A stretch of DNA of 64,000 bases, taken from Pinibacter aurantiacus. Lineage in GTDB: Bacteria > Bacteroidota > Bacteroidia > Chitinophagales > Chitinophagaceae. The translations under genes were made by a program, and so were the position numbers. Within the stretch, counting starts at the first letter, position 1; each line of letters begins with the position of its first letter. This document shows, piece after piece, positions 43,825 to 52,794 of this stretch. The notes under the pieces are model-generated. The model was not told the origin of the DNA, ran no database searches, and was given only the letters and a program-made list of their open reading frames with translations. The stretch lies in NCBI RefSeq assembly GCF_019130065.1, contig NZ_JAHSPG010000012.1, positions 124,001 to 188,000 of the forward strand, given 5' to 3'.

Positions 43825-44081
43825 ATGACCATGCAACTAACAAATGTCCCACAAAATCTTGCAGCCTTCAGAACGACTGGTGATTTAACAAGAGACGACT
43901 ACGAAAATGTTGTTTTCCCTTCTGCAAAAGAACTTCTGCAAAAGACAGGCATCTTAAACTATCTACGACCATCCCTACCGATTCTCACAGATTGAATAAA
44001 CTTATAGATACCTTCAGTGTTATTACTCCAGGAGAGTTCAGAAGCTTCACGATAAACGAGTTTAATAATGTTGTAAAATGA
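43825..44081 (+). pseudogene. SpoIIAA-like (STAS) gene remnant with internal deletion
   Basis: The first frame (43825 to about 43963) encodes MTMQLTNVPQNLAAFRTTGD and LTRDDYENVVFPSAKELLQK, the N-terminus of the SpoIIAA-like family. Another frame (about 43965-44081) encodes TDSHRLNKLIDTFSVITPGE, then FRSFTINEFNNVVK and a stop, its C-terminus. The middle, probably around 50 residues, is missing and the two pieces are out of frame. It follows tRNA-Cys closely. Confidence 0.75.
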
Positions 44082-44135
44082 GCTTCCGGAAACTGGCGGT
44101 TTACGATGAATTTCGCTGGTTTCTACCATTTTTTC

Positions 44136-44149
44136 TTGAGAAACATCAC
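44136..44149 (+). promoter_or_regulatory. possible Crp/Fnr-type half-conserved box upstream of the regulator gene
   Basis: TTGAG-AAAC-ATCAC, 63 bases before the ATG at 44212, has the same TTGAG-N4-ATCA core as the box before the peroxidase gene (3823-3836). Two mismatches to the FNR consensus make this tentative. Confidence 0.3.
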
Positions 44150-44211
44150 ACAAATAGGGTGGACATTTTTAACTGGTCTTTTTAACTTTAAAGTAGGATT
44201 AAAATAACCTT

Positions 44212-44790
44212 ATGCCTATTTACATACCTCTTCGAAAACACTTTGAGAAGATTATTCCTCTCACGGATGAAGAATTTGAGTACGTCTCATCTTTTTTCAA
44301 GCCAAAGAAATTGCGTAAACATCAATTCCTCGTTCAGGAGGGCGAGCATGTGCAGCATGAGTATTATGTGCTTAAGGGCTGCTTAAAAGCCTATAAACTG
44401 GATATAAATGACCGGGAGCACGTGATACAGTTTGCCATGGAAGATTGGTGGATAAGCGATTTCCATGCCTATTTCAACAGGGCGCCTGCGACGTTGTATG
44501 TCGATTGCATTGAAGACTGCCTTTTACTTAGTCTGTCTCTTTCCAATCGCGAAAAATTATGCAGAGAAATGCATAAGATGGAGCACTTCTTCCGTATGAA
44601 ATTAACCGCCTCTTTCGTTGCCTTGCAGCAGCGCATCCTTAACTCCCTGATAAGCTCCACCCAACAACGTTACGACCAACTCATCAGAACCTACCCCGTT
44701 TTATTTCAAAGAGTTCCGAAGCAGGATATCGCTTCATATCTTGGCGTAACAAGGGAAACTTTAAGCCGCATAACTCCTTCCGGGAGGTAG
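44212..44790 (+). CDS. Crp/Fnr family transcriptional regulator
   Basis: A 192-residue regulator with a cyclic-nucleotide-binding-like domain (about 20-125, GEHVQHEYYVLKGCLKAYKL) and a C-terminal helix-turn-helix (VPKQDIASYLGVTRETLSRI) with the E-x-x-S-R recognition pattern of FNR types. No Cys cluster for an iron-sulfur centre is seen, so the signal is not oxygen through Fe-S. The phosphate cassette of true CRP is absent. It may regulate the peroxidase gene and itself. Confidence 0.88.
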   Translation: MPIYIPLRKHFEKIIPLTDEEFEYVSSFFKPKKLRKHQFLVQEGEHVQHEYYVLKGCLKAYKLDINDREHVIQFAMEDWWISDFHAYFNRAPATLYVDCIEDCLLLSLSLSNREKLCREMHKMEHFFRMKLTASFVALQQRILNSLISSTQQRYDQLIRTYPVLFQRVPKQDIASYLGVTRETLSRITPSGR

Positions 44791-44869
44791 TGTGATGAAT
44801 GTCACATTATCATTTTGACAAATATCCTTTTTTTGTTATAAAAAAGGATGCAGCTTTGTATTGTCAAAA
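44791..44869. promoter_or_regulatory. CRP-type palindrome followed by a nested hairpin
   Basis: TGTGATGAATGTCACA (44791-44806) matches the CRP consensus TGTGA-N6-TCACA fully and begins right after the stop codon of the Crp/Fnr gene. Then TTTTGACAA (44813-44821) pairs with TTGTCAAAA (44861-44869), enclosing ATCCTTTTTT paired with AAAAAAGGAT. The hairpin could be the regulator's terminator. Confidence 0.45.
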
Positions 44870-45046
44870 GGAGATGACGTTGCAACCGATTACGAGTTGT
44901 ATAAAAACTCCTCTGTTTAAAATCCAATGTTAAGTCCAAAATCCAATGTCCAAAATTGAAAAGCAATCCAATGTCCAGTGAGTTTTTTACAATTCGCCTT
45001 GCAGAAGCGAAAGCCGCTGTAAAAAACTGCCCCTATCCCATGCCCT

Positions 45047-45290
45047 TTAATAACTGAATGACTGAATAACTGAATAACTGAATAACTGAATGGTTTAAGG
45101 TTGATCAGAATGATTGAATGCAGTTACGCTTCTGTGCGGCAACGCTTCGACAAGCTCAGCGTGACAGCGTAACCAAGGTGTCAGGCTGAGCTTGTCGAAG
45201 CCCTCTACGACGATAAACCCGCTTATAGTCTCTCAACCTCTCAGACCTTCAGCCTTCAGTTATTCAATTATTCAGTCATTCAGTTATTAA
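45047..45290. repeat. ACTGAATA inverted pair with a nested CTTCGACAAGC pair
   Basis: Outer arms are at 45047-45092 and 45252-45290. Nested inside are CTTCGACAAGCTCAGC (45145-45160) extended to 45166, and its complement at 45179-45200. Direct ATCCAATGT words precede at about 44928-44983. No gene is seen between 44791 and 45382. Confidence 0.85.
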
Positions 45291-45294
45291 ATAA

Positions 45295-45331
45295 AAAGAC
45301 CTGACAAACTTTTGAAGCCTGTCAGGTCTTT
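45295..45331 (-). terminator. intrinsic terminator of the conserved lipoprotein gene
   Basis: AAAGACCTGACA and TGTCAGGTCTTT (12 pairs) flank a 13-base loop; on the minus strand the stem runs into TTTTTATTT. Confidence 0.85.
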
Positions 45332-45342
45332 CGAAAACCGCA

Positions 45343-45372
45343 CTATTAATTCTTAATTATTAATTATTAATT
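45343..45372. repeat. lone TTAATAA arm
   Basis: From CCGCACTATTAATTC the sequence equals the right arm at 25281-25309. No left partner is visible, so this is a half element. Confidence 0.7.
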
Positions 45373-45382
45373 CCTAATTGAA

Positions 45383-46435
45383 TTACTGATACTGTATATA
45401 CGCCGGTTGTGGCTTCAGTTTCAGCACATCTGCCGGTTGCATTTCCTGCGCTCTGTTCACTCTCTTCGTATCGTTTTTGTAGAAGATCTTGAAACCGGTG
45501 AACTGAACTGGTTCCGCATGGATAAAGTGTTGGTAAGTACCAATCTTACGCGCTGGCTCACCCCATCCGTCCATGTGCATTACCACCTGAACTTCAGGAC
45601 TTACTTTGATTTGTTTGTAGTTGGTCACCATTGCCTGTGTAAATCTGTGCACTACCAATATTTTTGGAGGCAGGTTGTTTTTCTTCACAAGACTTTGCAG
45701 GTAATCTGCTGCGAAGTTGATGTCTGCCGCGTCGAATGTACCAATCACAGAGCCTGGTTTCTTGCCTGTTTTCATAGAGAATTCAGGATCGATACCGAGG
45801 TGTACGTTTGGCATTGCTAGGTATTTTTCCAATAAAGGAATTTCAGTTTTCAAGTCGCTGAATGCTACCTGAACGTCCAGGAATACGATGGCATCTGCTT
45901 TTGCAGCCATTGCCAGCACCTTATCGATTTGGGCAAAAGGCATGCGCAAACGGTACTTTCCGTCTTTTCCGGCGCTTCCCTGGGCCGTTACAGCTATATA
46001 GTGCAAAGCAGGTTGAACGGGCATTGCCGGGTCTGCTGCTTCCCATTTTGCTTTTTCTTTGTTCAGCTTATCCAGCATTTCCTGCTCCGGATATTCGCCG
46101 AGGATGCCCATATTTTTCGAATACAGGTTTCCGTAATAAGCGATCACTCTTTTATAAGGTAAAATTGCTCCTGCGTTTGCGAAAGGAGCATTGAACTGCC
46201 ATCTTTTGGAGGAGTCACCATTGAGCAGGTGCTTCCATTTAGCCTCGTATGCAGCAGTGTCAACAATGGCAACGGAGTCCTTTTTTACAGGCGCCACCAC
46301 ACTGTCGATGTTCTTACTTGTCTCTTTTCCTGCTTCTACTTTAGCCGCTTTACTCTCCGAATATAATTGGCCACAAGATGTTGCCAATACTGGTACGGTG
46401 GCAATTAACGCCAATCCAAACACTTTGTTTTTCAT
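45383..46435 (-). CDS. conserved lipoprotein of unknown function
   Basis: A 350-residue protein with a lipoprotein signal (VLATSCGQ, lipid Cys at 21) when started at the ATG at 46435; the frame opens 16 codons earlier without a good signal. The body is a well-conserved domain with IAYYGN, LHYIAVTAQGS, DAIVFLDVQVAFSD, MPNVHLGIDPEFSM, ILVVHRFTQAMVTNY and VVMHMDGWGEP. The pattern suggests a TIM-barrel-like fold with several acidic residues at strand ends, as in glycosidases. I know of no assigned function. Confidence 0.8.
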   Translation of the reverse strand: MKNKVFGLALIATVPVLATSCGQLYSESKAAKVEAGKETSKNIDSVVAPVKKDSVAIVDTAAYEAKWKHLLNGDSSKRWQFNAPFANAGAILPYKRVIAYYGNLYSKNMGILGEYPEQEMLDKLNKEKAKWEAADPAMPVQPALHYIAVTAQGSAGKDGKYRLRMPFAQIDKVLAMAAKADAIVFLDVQVAFSDLKTEIPLLEKYLAMPNVHLGIDPEFSMKTGKKPGSVIGTFDAADINFAADYLQSLVKKNNLPPKILVVHRFTQAMVTNYKQIKVSPEVQVVMHMDGWGEPARKIGTYQHFIHAEPVQFTGFKIFYKNDTKRVNRAQEMQPADVLKLKPQPAYIQYQ

Positions 46436-46655
46436 GGATACGCCAATATTTTGTAATGCCTCAAGGGTATACTTACGCTGCATAGGACACTGATTCTTTT
46501 AATTTTTTTTAAAGAACTGCAAAACTAGAATAATATTGTGCTTTGCATGGTTAAAAAGTCACTTTTTGAGTAATATTTATATATATTTTATCCACATAAC
46601 TTTTGTGCCGGCATACTTTGTAGAAAAATTTTCAAATTATTAACCTGGGATTGTA

Positions 46656-47753
46656 ATGAGTTTATTGAAGAAGAACTTCAAAAAGAAGGTAACGGCATCT
46701 TATGAAAATTTCTGGAACTGGTTCTGTATGAATGAGCAAATGTTCTTTAAAATCGTTGAGACAGGCGATAATATTCAGACTGATTTTTTTGACCAGCTAT
46801 CTCCTCAATTGGATGAGATCAAGGAAACGATTTATTACGTGGCGGGCATGCATACGTCAGGCATAGCCGAACTGGCATTTGCGGCAGATGGCGAAATTGA
46901 AAACATTGTTTTTATTGAAGAATTAGTGGCGGCTGCGCCTACCCTGCCCAACTGGAAGTTTGCTGCGTTAAAACCGGCTGTGCACATAGATGAAATAAAT
47001 CTGGAAATAAGTGGCTATAAGTTTTCAAAGGAAAAACTGCATTTTTTTCCAAATCAAGATCCTGATTTTCCAGATGAAATTGACGTCACCATTGTGTTTG
47101 ATGACTTTAACGAGGAGGACAAAACGGCCATTTCAACAGGGGTATATATTTTCATGGACAATTTTTTGGGTGAGTTAAACGCCACCACCACAATAGACTT
47201 TTTAACGATTGCGGGAAGGGAATCGTCACAGACGGACCTGATACCCATCGAAAAACTAAAAGATTATCTTATTTGGAGGGAAAAGGAGTTTATTGAAAGA
47301 TATGAGGAAACATGGCGGGATACAGAAAAAGATGAATATTCCGGTTTGTCTGCCAAGCTTCCCAATGGCCATGAAATGGTGGCTGTGATAAACACCTCGT
47401 TAATGAACTGGGACAGCAAGCCTTCGCACCCATGGATACTAACGGTAAAAATTGAATATGATGGCAGGCGACACAACGGTATGCCTGATAAAAAGACCAC
47501 AGCGATGATTGAAGAACTGGAGGCAGAACTTATTAAAGAGCTGCCGGATTCTGAGGGCTTTTTAAACTTTGGAAATCAAACGGGAGGCAACAAACGCGAG
47601 GTTTACTTTGTTTGTAAAGATTTTAGGAAGCCTTCTAAAATTCTTCATTACATGAGCTTAAAGAATGCCGGCAAAATGGATTTATCTTTCGACATTTACA
47701 AAGATAAATACTGGCGGACCTTTACACATTTTGTGAACGCTCTTATGCCATAA
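46656..47753 (+). CDS. DUF695 domain-containing protein
   Basis: A 365-residue soluble protein, acidic. The N-terminal half (FWNWFCMNEQMFFKIVETG, then YYVAGMHTSGIAELAFAADG) and the C-terminal DUF695 region (WILTVKIEYDGRRHNGMPD, then FVCKDFRKPSKILHYM) are recognisable. Function unknown. It starts after an AT-rich leader and is followed 40 bases later by mgtC, so the two may be co-transcribed. Confidence 0.75.
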   Translation: MSLLKKNFKKKVTASYENFWNWFCMNEQMFFKIVETGDNIQTDFFDQLSPQLDEIKETIYYVAGMHTSGIAELAFAADGEIENIVFIEELVAAAPTLPNWKFAALKPAVHIDEINLEISGYKFSKEKLHFFPNQDPDFPDEIDVTIVFDDFNEEDKTAISTGVYIFMDNFLGELNATTTIDFLTIAGRESSQTDLIPIEKLKDYLIWREKEFIERYEETWRDTEKDEYSGLSAKLPNGHEMVAVINTSLMNWDSKPSHPWILTVKIEYDGRRHNGMPDKKTTAMIEELEAELIKELPDSEGFLNFGNQTGGNKREVYFVCKDFRKPSKILHYMSLKNAGKMDLSFDIYKDKYWRTFTHFVNALMP

Positions 47754-47793
47754 CCTCAAACAAAGTGAACATCACTTCTAAAAAACGACTGTT

Positions 47794-48426
47794 ATGCCCT
47801 GGCAAGAAATTTTAGAAAAAGTAGTTTTCGCTATTATTATTGGTGGCGTCATTGGTGCGGAAAGAGAGTACCGTAGTAAATCTGCCGGACTGCGTACAAT
47901 GGTGCTGATTTGCGTAGGCGCCACTGTTTTCACGATGATGTCCATACTGGTGGGAAGTCCTAACTCACCAGACAGGATCGCTTCCAACATTGTAACAGGC
48001 ATCGGTTTTGTGGGTGCAGGTGTGATTTACAAAATGGAAAATCGACTGAGTGGCATTACTACCGCGGCTTCTATTTGGGTGACAGCAAGCCTTGGCATGG
48101 CCATTGGTGCAGGACATTACTGGATAGCGTGCATCGGCTGTGGTGTTACTATTCTTGTGTTACTCGCTTTCAAATTCATTGATAAATGGATCGACCACAA
48201 TAATCTCATCCGCGACTACAAGATCGTCTATAACTACGATCCCGAAACCTTCAATCGATTTGATGGATTGTTTAAAGAGTACAAACTGGAGGCGCACAAT
48301 AAAAAGGTAGCTAAGAGTGGTAACCAGATCAGCGGCTTCTGGAAAGTGCAAGGCTCTAAAGACGCCCACAGAAAGTTTATCAAATGCCTTATACAGGATA
48401 ATACGGTGATGGAGTTTGAGTATTAG
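47794..48426 (+). CDS. MgtC/SapB family membrane protein
   Basis: A 210-residue protein with the MgtC domain: GGVIGAEREYRSKSAGLRTM with the conserved acidic and Arg residues, FVGAGVIYK and TTAASIWVTASLGMAIGAG. Five helices precede a cytoplasmic C-terminal ACT-like region (about 140-210). MgtC proteins are linked to magnesium limitation and ATP synthase control in pathogens; the role here is unknown. The stop lies in a GGAATTA arm. Confidence 0.88.
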   Translation: MPWQEILEKVVFAIIIGGVIGAEREYRSKSAGLRTMVLICVGATVFTMMSILVGSPNSPDRIASNIVTGIGFVGAGVIYKMENRLSGITTAASIWVTASLGMAIGAGHYWIACIGCGVTILVLLAFKFIDKWIDHNNLIRDYKIVYNYDPETFNRFDGLFKEYKLEAHNKKVAKSGNQISGFWKVQGSKDAHRKFIKCLIQDNTVMEFEY

Positions 48427-48574
48427 GAATTAGGAGTTAGAAATTAGGAATTAGAAGGTGTAGCATTGTGAAGAAAATGCATACTCTCCTATTTTTGAAT
48501 TTCTAACAAGTTACCTTCACTCACGAAAACAGCACTCTTAATTTCTAATTCCTAATTTCTAATTTCTAATTCCT
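48422..48574. repeat. GGAATTA inverted pair
   Basis: The left arm (48422-48456) is tandem ATTAGGA/GTTAGAA and contains the mgtC stop; the right arm (48538-48574) is CTAATTCCTAATTTCTAATT. The inner part begins GGTGTAGCA, as in the elements at 56811 and 58472. Confidence 0.85.
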
Positions 48575-48580
48575 GGTTTC

Positions 48581-49921
48581 ATGTCAGATCTTCGCATCGC
48601 AATCACCAACCGCCAAATACTGGCAATTGCACTGCCAATCAGCTTTTCCATACTTATTCCCCAGATAAATTTTGTAACGAACAATATTTTCCTGGGAGGT
48701 TTAGGTGAAGAGTCGCTGGCAACTGCAGGTGTTACCGGCGTGTACTATCTCATCTTTGCGGTGTTGGGCGCTGGTCTTAACAATGGCTTGCAGGCGCTTA
48801 TTGCGCGGCGTGCCGGTGAGAACCGTGTGGAGGAAATAGGCAAGCTTTTTACACAAGGCGTTATTGTTTCATTGGGCATTGCAGCCTTCGGCATTTTATT
48901 CACCTGGTTTGTGGCACCGTCTATATTACGTGCAGTCATTCACGATGCGGTGTTACATGAAAAAGCAATTTCGTTTTTGCGCATACGCATTTGGGGGCTT
49001 CCGTTTTTGTACATATATCAAATGCGGAATGCATTGCTGGTCGGTACCAATCAAAGTAGATATCTTATTGCGGGCACATTGGCAGAAAGCCTTTTCAACA
49101 TCTTCTTTGACTACGGACTTATCTATGGTAAAATGGGCCTGCCGGAAATCGGCTTTAACGGTGCTGCCATTGCTTCCATCATTGCAGAGTTCATGGGCAT
49201 GTTTGTGGTGTTTGCTGTAATCCACTACAAAGGCATCAGCCATCAATTGCATTTGTACAAAGGAATGAAGTTTGACAAAACAAACACCAGGCTGCTGCTT
49301 GTACAATCATCTCCATTGATTTTTCAATATGCCATCAGCATTATCAGCTGGGAATTTTTCTATATTTTGATTGAGCATCATGGGGCGAGGGACCTTGCTA
49401 TTTCAAACACGATGCGCAACATCTTTGGCATGTTTGGTGTGTTTACATGGGCATTTGCAGCCACGGCAAATACAATGGTGAGCAACGTGATCGGACAGAA
49501 TATGCAGGATCGTGTGATGGAGCTTATTCGCAAGATCGTAAAGCTGAGTGCGGGCATTGCGACGATCATTTGCATTCTGCTGAATATTTTTCCGCAGATC
49601 TTTTTATCAGTGTTTGGACAGGGAGAAGATTTCGTGCGGGAAGCCATTCCTGTTGTACGCATCGTTTCGCTGGCACTGGTACTGATGTCGTTTGGTACGG
49701 TTTGGCTCAATTCCGTTACAGGCACCGGAAATACGAAGATCAACCTTATGATCGAAGTGCTGGCAATTACACTGTATTCGCTGTATGCATGGATAGTTTT
49801 AGAGAAATTAAAACTTCCAATTACTTACGGCTGGATGTCTGAGTGGATCTACTGGTCCATCATGTTTACCTGCTCGTTTTTATATATGCGCAGCGGCAGG
49901 TGGAAAAACAAAAAAATATAA
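48581..49921 (+). CDS. MATE family efflux transporter
   Basis: A 446-residue protein with about twelve helices in two MATE halves. LAIALPISFSILIPQINFVTN and ARRAGENRVEEIGKLF mark the first half, and NTMRNIFGMFGVFTWAFAATANTMVSN the start of the second. It probably exports cationic compounds in exchange for Na+ or H+. Single gene between repeat DNA and a cytochrome gene. Confidence 0.9.
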   Translation: MSDLRIAITNRQILAIALPISFSILIPQINFVTNNIFLGGLGEESLATAGVTGVYYLIFAVLGAGLNNGLQALIARRAGENRVEEIGKLFTQGVIVSLGIAAFGILFTWFVAPSILRAVIHDAVLHEKAISFLRIRIWGLPFLYIYQMRNALLVGTNQSRYLIAGTLAESLFNIFFDYGLIYGKMGLPEIGFNGAAIASIIAEFMGMFVVFAVIHYKGISHQLHLYKGMKFDKTNTRLLLVQSSPLIFQYAISIISWEFFYILIEHHGARDLAISNTMRNIFGMFGVFTWAFAATANTMVSNVIGQNMQDRVMELIRKIVKLSAGIATIICILLNIFPQIFLSVFGQGEDFVREAIPVVRIVSLALVLMSFGTVWLNSVTGTGNTKINLMIEVLAITLYSLYAWIVLEKLKLPITYGWMSEWIYWSIMFTCSFLYMRSGRWKNKKI

Positions 49922-50084
49922 CTATCTTGTTTTCATCGCACTTCTTTTAGCCACAAAACTTTTATACTTTATCCACGAAAAAAAGATTGACTGAAAAAGC
50001 AATCCAGTAAATCCTTTGCCCATAAAATCAACAGGGCAAAGTGAAAAACCCCATTTTTAAACAAACCCAAATGCTTTCCTGATT

Positions 50085-51062
50085 ATGAAAAAAGTTCTTA
50101 AAGTGCTGGGCATCCTGGTGCTCATTATCATCCTTGGCGTTGTAGGTATTGCCTCTTATGTAAAGATCGGACTGCCTAACGTTGGCCCTGCTTCCGATAT
50201 TAAAGTAAACTCCACTCCTGAGCTCGTACAACGTGGGGAGTACCTTGCCAATCACGTTTTTGTTTGTATCGATTGCCACAGTACCCGCGACTGGAGCAAA
50301 CTCTCCGCTCCTATCATCGCCGGCACGCAAGGAAAAGGCGGCGAACAATTTGATCAGACAATGGGATTTCCCGGAAAATATTTTGCAAGAAATATCACTC
50401 CGGCAGGCATCGGCAACTGGACCGACGGCGAAATTTTCAGAACCATCACCACGGGCGTTGATAGAAATGGCCAGGCTATTTTTCCGGTAATGCCTTATCA
50501 CTCCTACGGCAAAATGGATGCGGAGGACATCAAGGCGGTGATCGCTTATTTACGTACGCTTCCGGCAATTGAGAACAAGCCGCCTACCAGTGCTTCCGAT
50601 TTTCCAATGAACTTTTTAATCAACACAATGCCTGCCAAAGCGGAGCTGACAACCAAGCCTTCTCCGTCTGACAGTGTTGCATATGGTAAATATCTGTTTA
50701 CCGGAAGTGCCTGCCACGAATGTCATACACCGTTTGATAAAGGAAAATACGATGAGACTTTTGCATTTGCTGGTGGAAGATCATTTCCAATGCCATCGGG
50801 AACAATTACTTCAGCAAACATTACTCCCGACAAGGAAACCGGTATTGGTAACTGGACCAGAGAACAGTTCATTGCCAAGTTCAAATTTTATGCAGACAGC
50901 GCAAACCAAAACATTGTGCTTAAGCCAACAGATATGCAAACGATCATGCCCTGGACGATGTATGGCGGCATGACGGAAAGCGATTTGTCAAGCATCTATT
51001 CGTATATACAAACGGTGACTCCTATTAAGCACGATGTTATAAAGTTCAAGCCAAAGGGCTAA
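50085..51062 (+). CDS. membrane-anchored di-heme cytochrome c
   Basis: A 325-residue protein with an N-terminal membrane helix (about 5-25) and two cytochrome c modules: C61-I-D-C64-H65 and C210-H-E-C213-H214. Each has a later Met region (FPVMPYHSYGKM and MQTIMPWTMYGGM) for the sixth heme ligand, and NITPAGIGNWTDGE / NITPDKETGIGNWT repeats. It resembles the cytochrome subunits of periplasmic alcohol or sugar dehydrogenases. No dehydrogenase gene is adjacent. Confidence 0.88.
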   Translation: MKKVLKVLGILVLIIILGVVGIASYVKIGLPNVGPASDIKVNSTPELVQRGEYLANHVFVCIDCHSTRDWSKLSAPIIAGTQGKGGEQFDQTMGFPGKYFARNITPAGIGNWTDGEIFRTITTGVDRNGQAIFPVMPYHSYGKMDAEDIKAVIAYLRTLPAIENKPPTSASDFPMNFLINTMPAKAELTTKPSPSDSVAYGKYLFTGSACHECHTPFDKGKYDETFAFAGGRSFPMPSGTITSANITPDKETGIGNWTREQFIAKFKFYADSANQNIVLKPTDMQTIMPWTMYGGMTESDLSSIYSYIQTVTPIKHDVIKFKPKG

Positions 51063-51068
51063 ACAAAT

Positions 51069-51327
51069 GGCACACTGATGACACTGATTGGACGGATTTT
51101 CACTGATTAATTTCAGAAGATTTCATAAATTAAGCTTTCTTACCGAGGCTTTGACAGGCGCATCTCTTTGCATACTTAGCATGAGAGATGCGTTTGTCGA
51201 AGCCTTTTTCGCACATAAACTTTTTAGACACCGCTTAGCACATTTCAGTTCCAGCCAACAATTGCAAATATTAATTTAGACGCATCCAATCCGTGAAAAT
51301 CCGTCCAATCAGTGTCATCAGTGTGCC
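51069..51327. repeat. GATGAC-type inverted pair enclosing a terminator
   Basis: The arms are at 51069-51108 and 51289-51327. Both carry the variant GGCACACTGATGACACTG, found in no other copy in the window. The pair encloses the stem at 51146-51209. Confidence 0.9.
51146..51209 (+). terminator. long-stem terminator after the cytochrome c gene
   Basis: AGGCTTTGACA-GGCGCATCTCT pairs, with a few mismatches, with AGAGATGCG-TTTGTCGAAGCCT and runs into TTTTT. Confidence 0.8.
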
Positions 51328-51344
51328 AACAAAATAACCCTCTC

Positions 51345-52160
51345 ATGAAGTATCATATCATCATGATCCCGTTAGTGCTAAGCATGTCGTTGCATGCACA
51401 AGAAAGCGGAGAATCAATCATACGTGCAGAAAGGGCATTTGCTGCCATGTCAGTAAAACAAGGCATCAACAAGGCCTTTACAGCAAACTTCGATACGAGC
51501 TGTGTTGTGTTTGTAAAAGGTAAAGCAGTGAACGGTTATCAATTGTACAGCACTAACGCCGATAAAGGCGGCGTTTTAAATTGGGAGCCGGAATATGTAG
51601 GCATTTCGTCTACAAAAGACATCGGTTTTTCTACAGGGCCCTACACTTACAAACAAACTGCAAATGACACCAATGCTGGCCGAGGACAATTTACCACTAT
51701 CTGGAAACTCAACAAGGACGGCGATTGGAAAGCCATTCTTGACATGGGTGCGTCTTATGGTACAAATGGAGAAAGGGTAACTGCGGTGAAAATATTTACC
51801 TCTGATTTTAGTTCAACAAAAGTTGCTAAATCGCAAAGCGCATTGTCGATAGAAAATGATTTCATAAATGAATACAAAAAAATCGGCGTCCTCGCGTTCC
51901 ATAAACGTGTTACCCGTGAATCCTGGTTCAACAGAAAAAATGATCATCCTTACTATGGTTTGCAAAATGTAAAATCTGCCATCATTTCAATTCCCGATAC
52001 ATTGCAATTCACTCCCATAGCAGGAGAACTCACACAAAATGGTGATTTCGCCTATGTATATGGCAGCGTAACGGTGCACGACAATGTTGAAAATTATTTA
52101 CGCGTCTGGATACGAAAAGGCAAAGAATGGAAACTAATTTTACAAGTATTAAACTGGTAA
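51345..52160 (+). CDS. secreted protein with two NTF2-like (DUF4440-type) domains
   Basis: A 271-residue protein with a signal peptide (about 1-20, ending SLHAQ). Two related NTF2-like regions follow: about 25-140 (ESIIRAERAFAAMSVKQGINKAF, then FTTIWKLNKDGDWKAILDMG) and 165-271 (FAYVYGSVTVHDNVENYLRVWIRKGKEWKLILQVLNW). No catalytic function is known. The frame opens at 51312 inside a repeat arm; the ATG at 51345 gives a proper signal peptide. It ends four bases before the RibD-like gene. Confidence 0.8.
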   Translation: MKYHIIMIPLVLSMSLHAQESGESIIRAERAFAAMSVKQGINKAFTANFDTSCVVFVKGKAVNGYQLYSTNADKGGVLNWEPEYVGISSTKDIGFSTGPYTYKQTANDTNAGRGQFTTIWKLNKDGDWKAILDMGASYGTNGERVTAVKIFTSDFSSTKVAKSQSALSIENDFINEYKKIGVLAFHKRVTRESWFNRKNDHPYYGLQNVKSAIISIPDTLQFTPIAGELTQNGDFAYVYGSVTVHDNVENYLRVWIRKGKEWKLILQVLNW

Positions 52161-52164
52161 AATT

Positions 52165-52719
52165 ATGAGCAAAAGGCAGGTGATGATTTTTATTGCATGC
52201 AGCGTTGATGGTTATATAGCCACCAAAGACAATGATATCAGCTGGCTGGACATGGTGGATAGAGAAGGCGAAGACTATGGCTATTTCGATTTCATCAAAA
52301 ATGTTGACACCGTGCTTCTCGGAAGAAAAACTTATGACAAAGTCTTAACGTTGTCCGACACTTTTTGGCACAAGGATAGAAAAACGATTGTACTCTCCAA
52401 CTCAAAAACAGGCAGCGATGAAAACGTTACTTTCTTCAACGGGCCGATAACCGAACTCATTGCAGATCTTCAAAAACAAGAAGGCAAAAATATCTTTTGC
52501 GACGGCGGCTCGGAGATTATTTTCGAGCTGATGAAACACGATTTGATAGATCGCTTCATCATTTCTGTCATTCCTGTTTTTCTTGGTGATGGCGTTTCTC
52601 TTTTTAAACCAGGCAGGCACATACAAAGGCTGGAGCTTAAGCGCAGCATGTCTTTCCCCTCTGGATTAGTGCAGCTGTGGTACGAGAAGATGAATCAAAA
52701 TAAAGATCTGCTATTATGA
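52165..52719 (+). CDS. dihydrofolate reductase family protein (RibD C-terminal-like)
   Basis: A 184-residue protein with the DHFR/RibD-C fold: MIFIACSVDGYIATKDNDISWL, then VLLGRKTYDKVL and FCDGGSEIIFELMKHDLIDRF, ending in SFPSGLVQLWYEK. These proteins bind NADPH; many YwjB/YyaP-like members have no proven reaction. It starts four bases after the NTF2-like gene, so the two are very likely in one operon. Confidence 0.88.
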   Translation: MSKRQVMIFIACSVDGYIATKDNDISWLDMVDREGEDYGYFDFIKNVDTVLLGRKTYDKVLTLSDTFWHKDRKTIVLSNSKTGSDENVTFFNGPITELIADLQKQEGKNIFCDGGSEIIFELMKHDLIDRFIISVIPVFLGDGVSLFKPGRHIQRLELKRSMSFPSGLVQLWYEKMNQNKDLLL

Positions 52720-52794
52720 GCCATTTTTTCATATTTGTTATTAAATGTTTTTCTGTCTAATTTACTTCCTGCTATTCTATAACCCTTAAGCGAT

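Noticed and set aside
46588-46596. Perfect DnaA box TTATCCACA
   Set aside because: A single box with no cluster and no dnaA or origin-type genes nearby; isolated copies are expected by chance.
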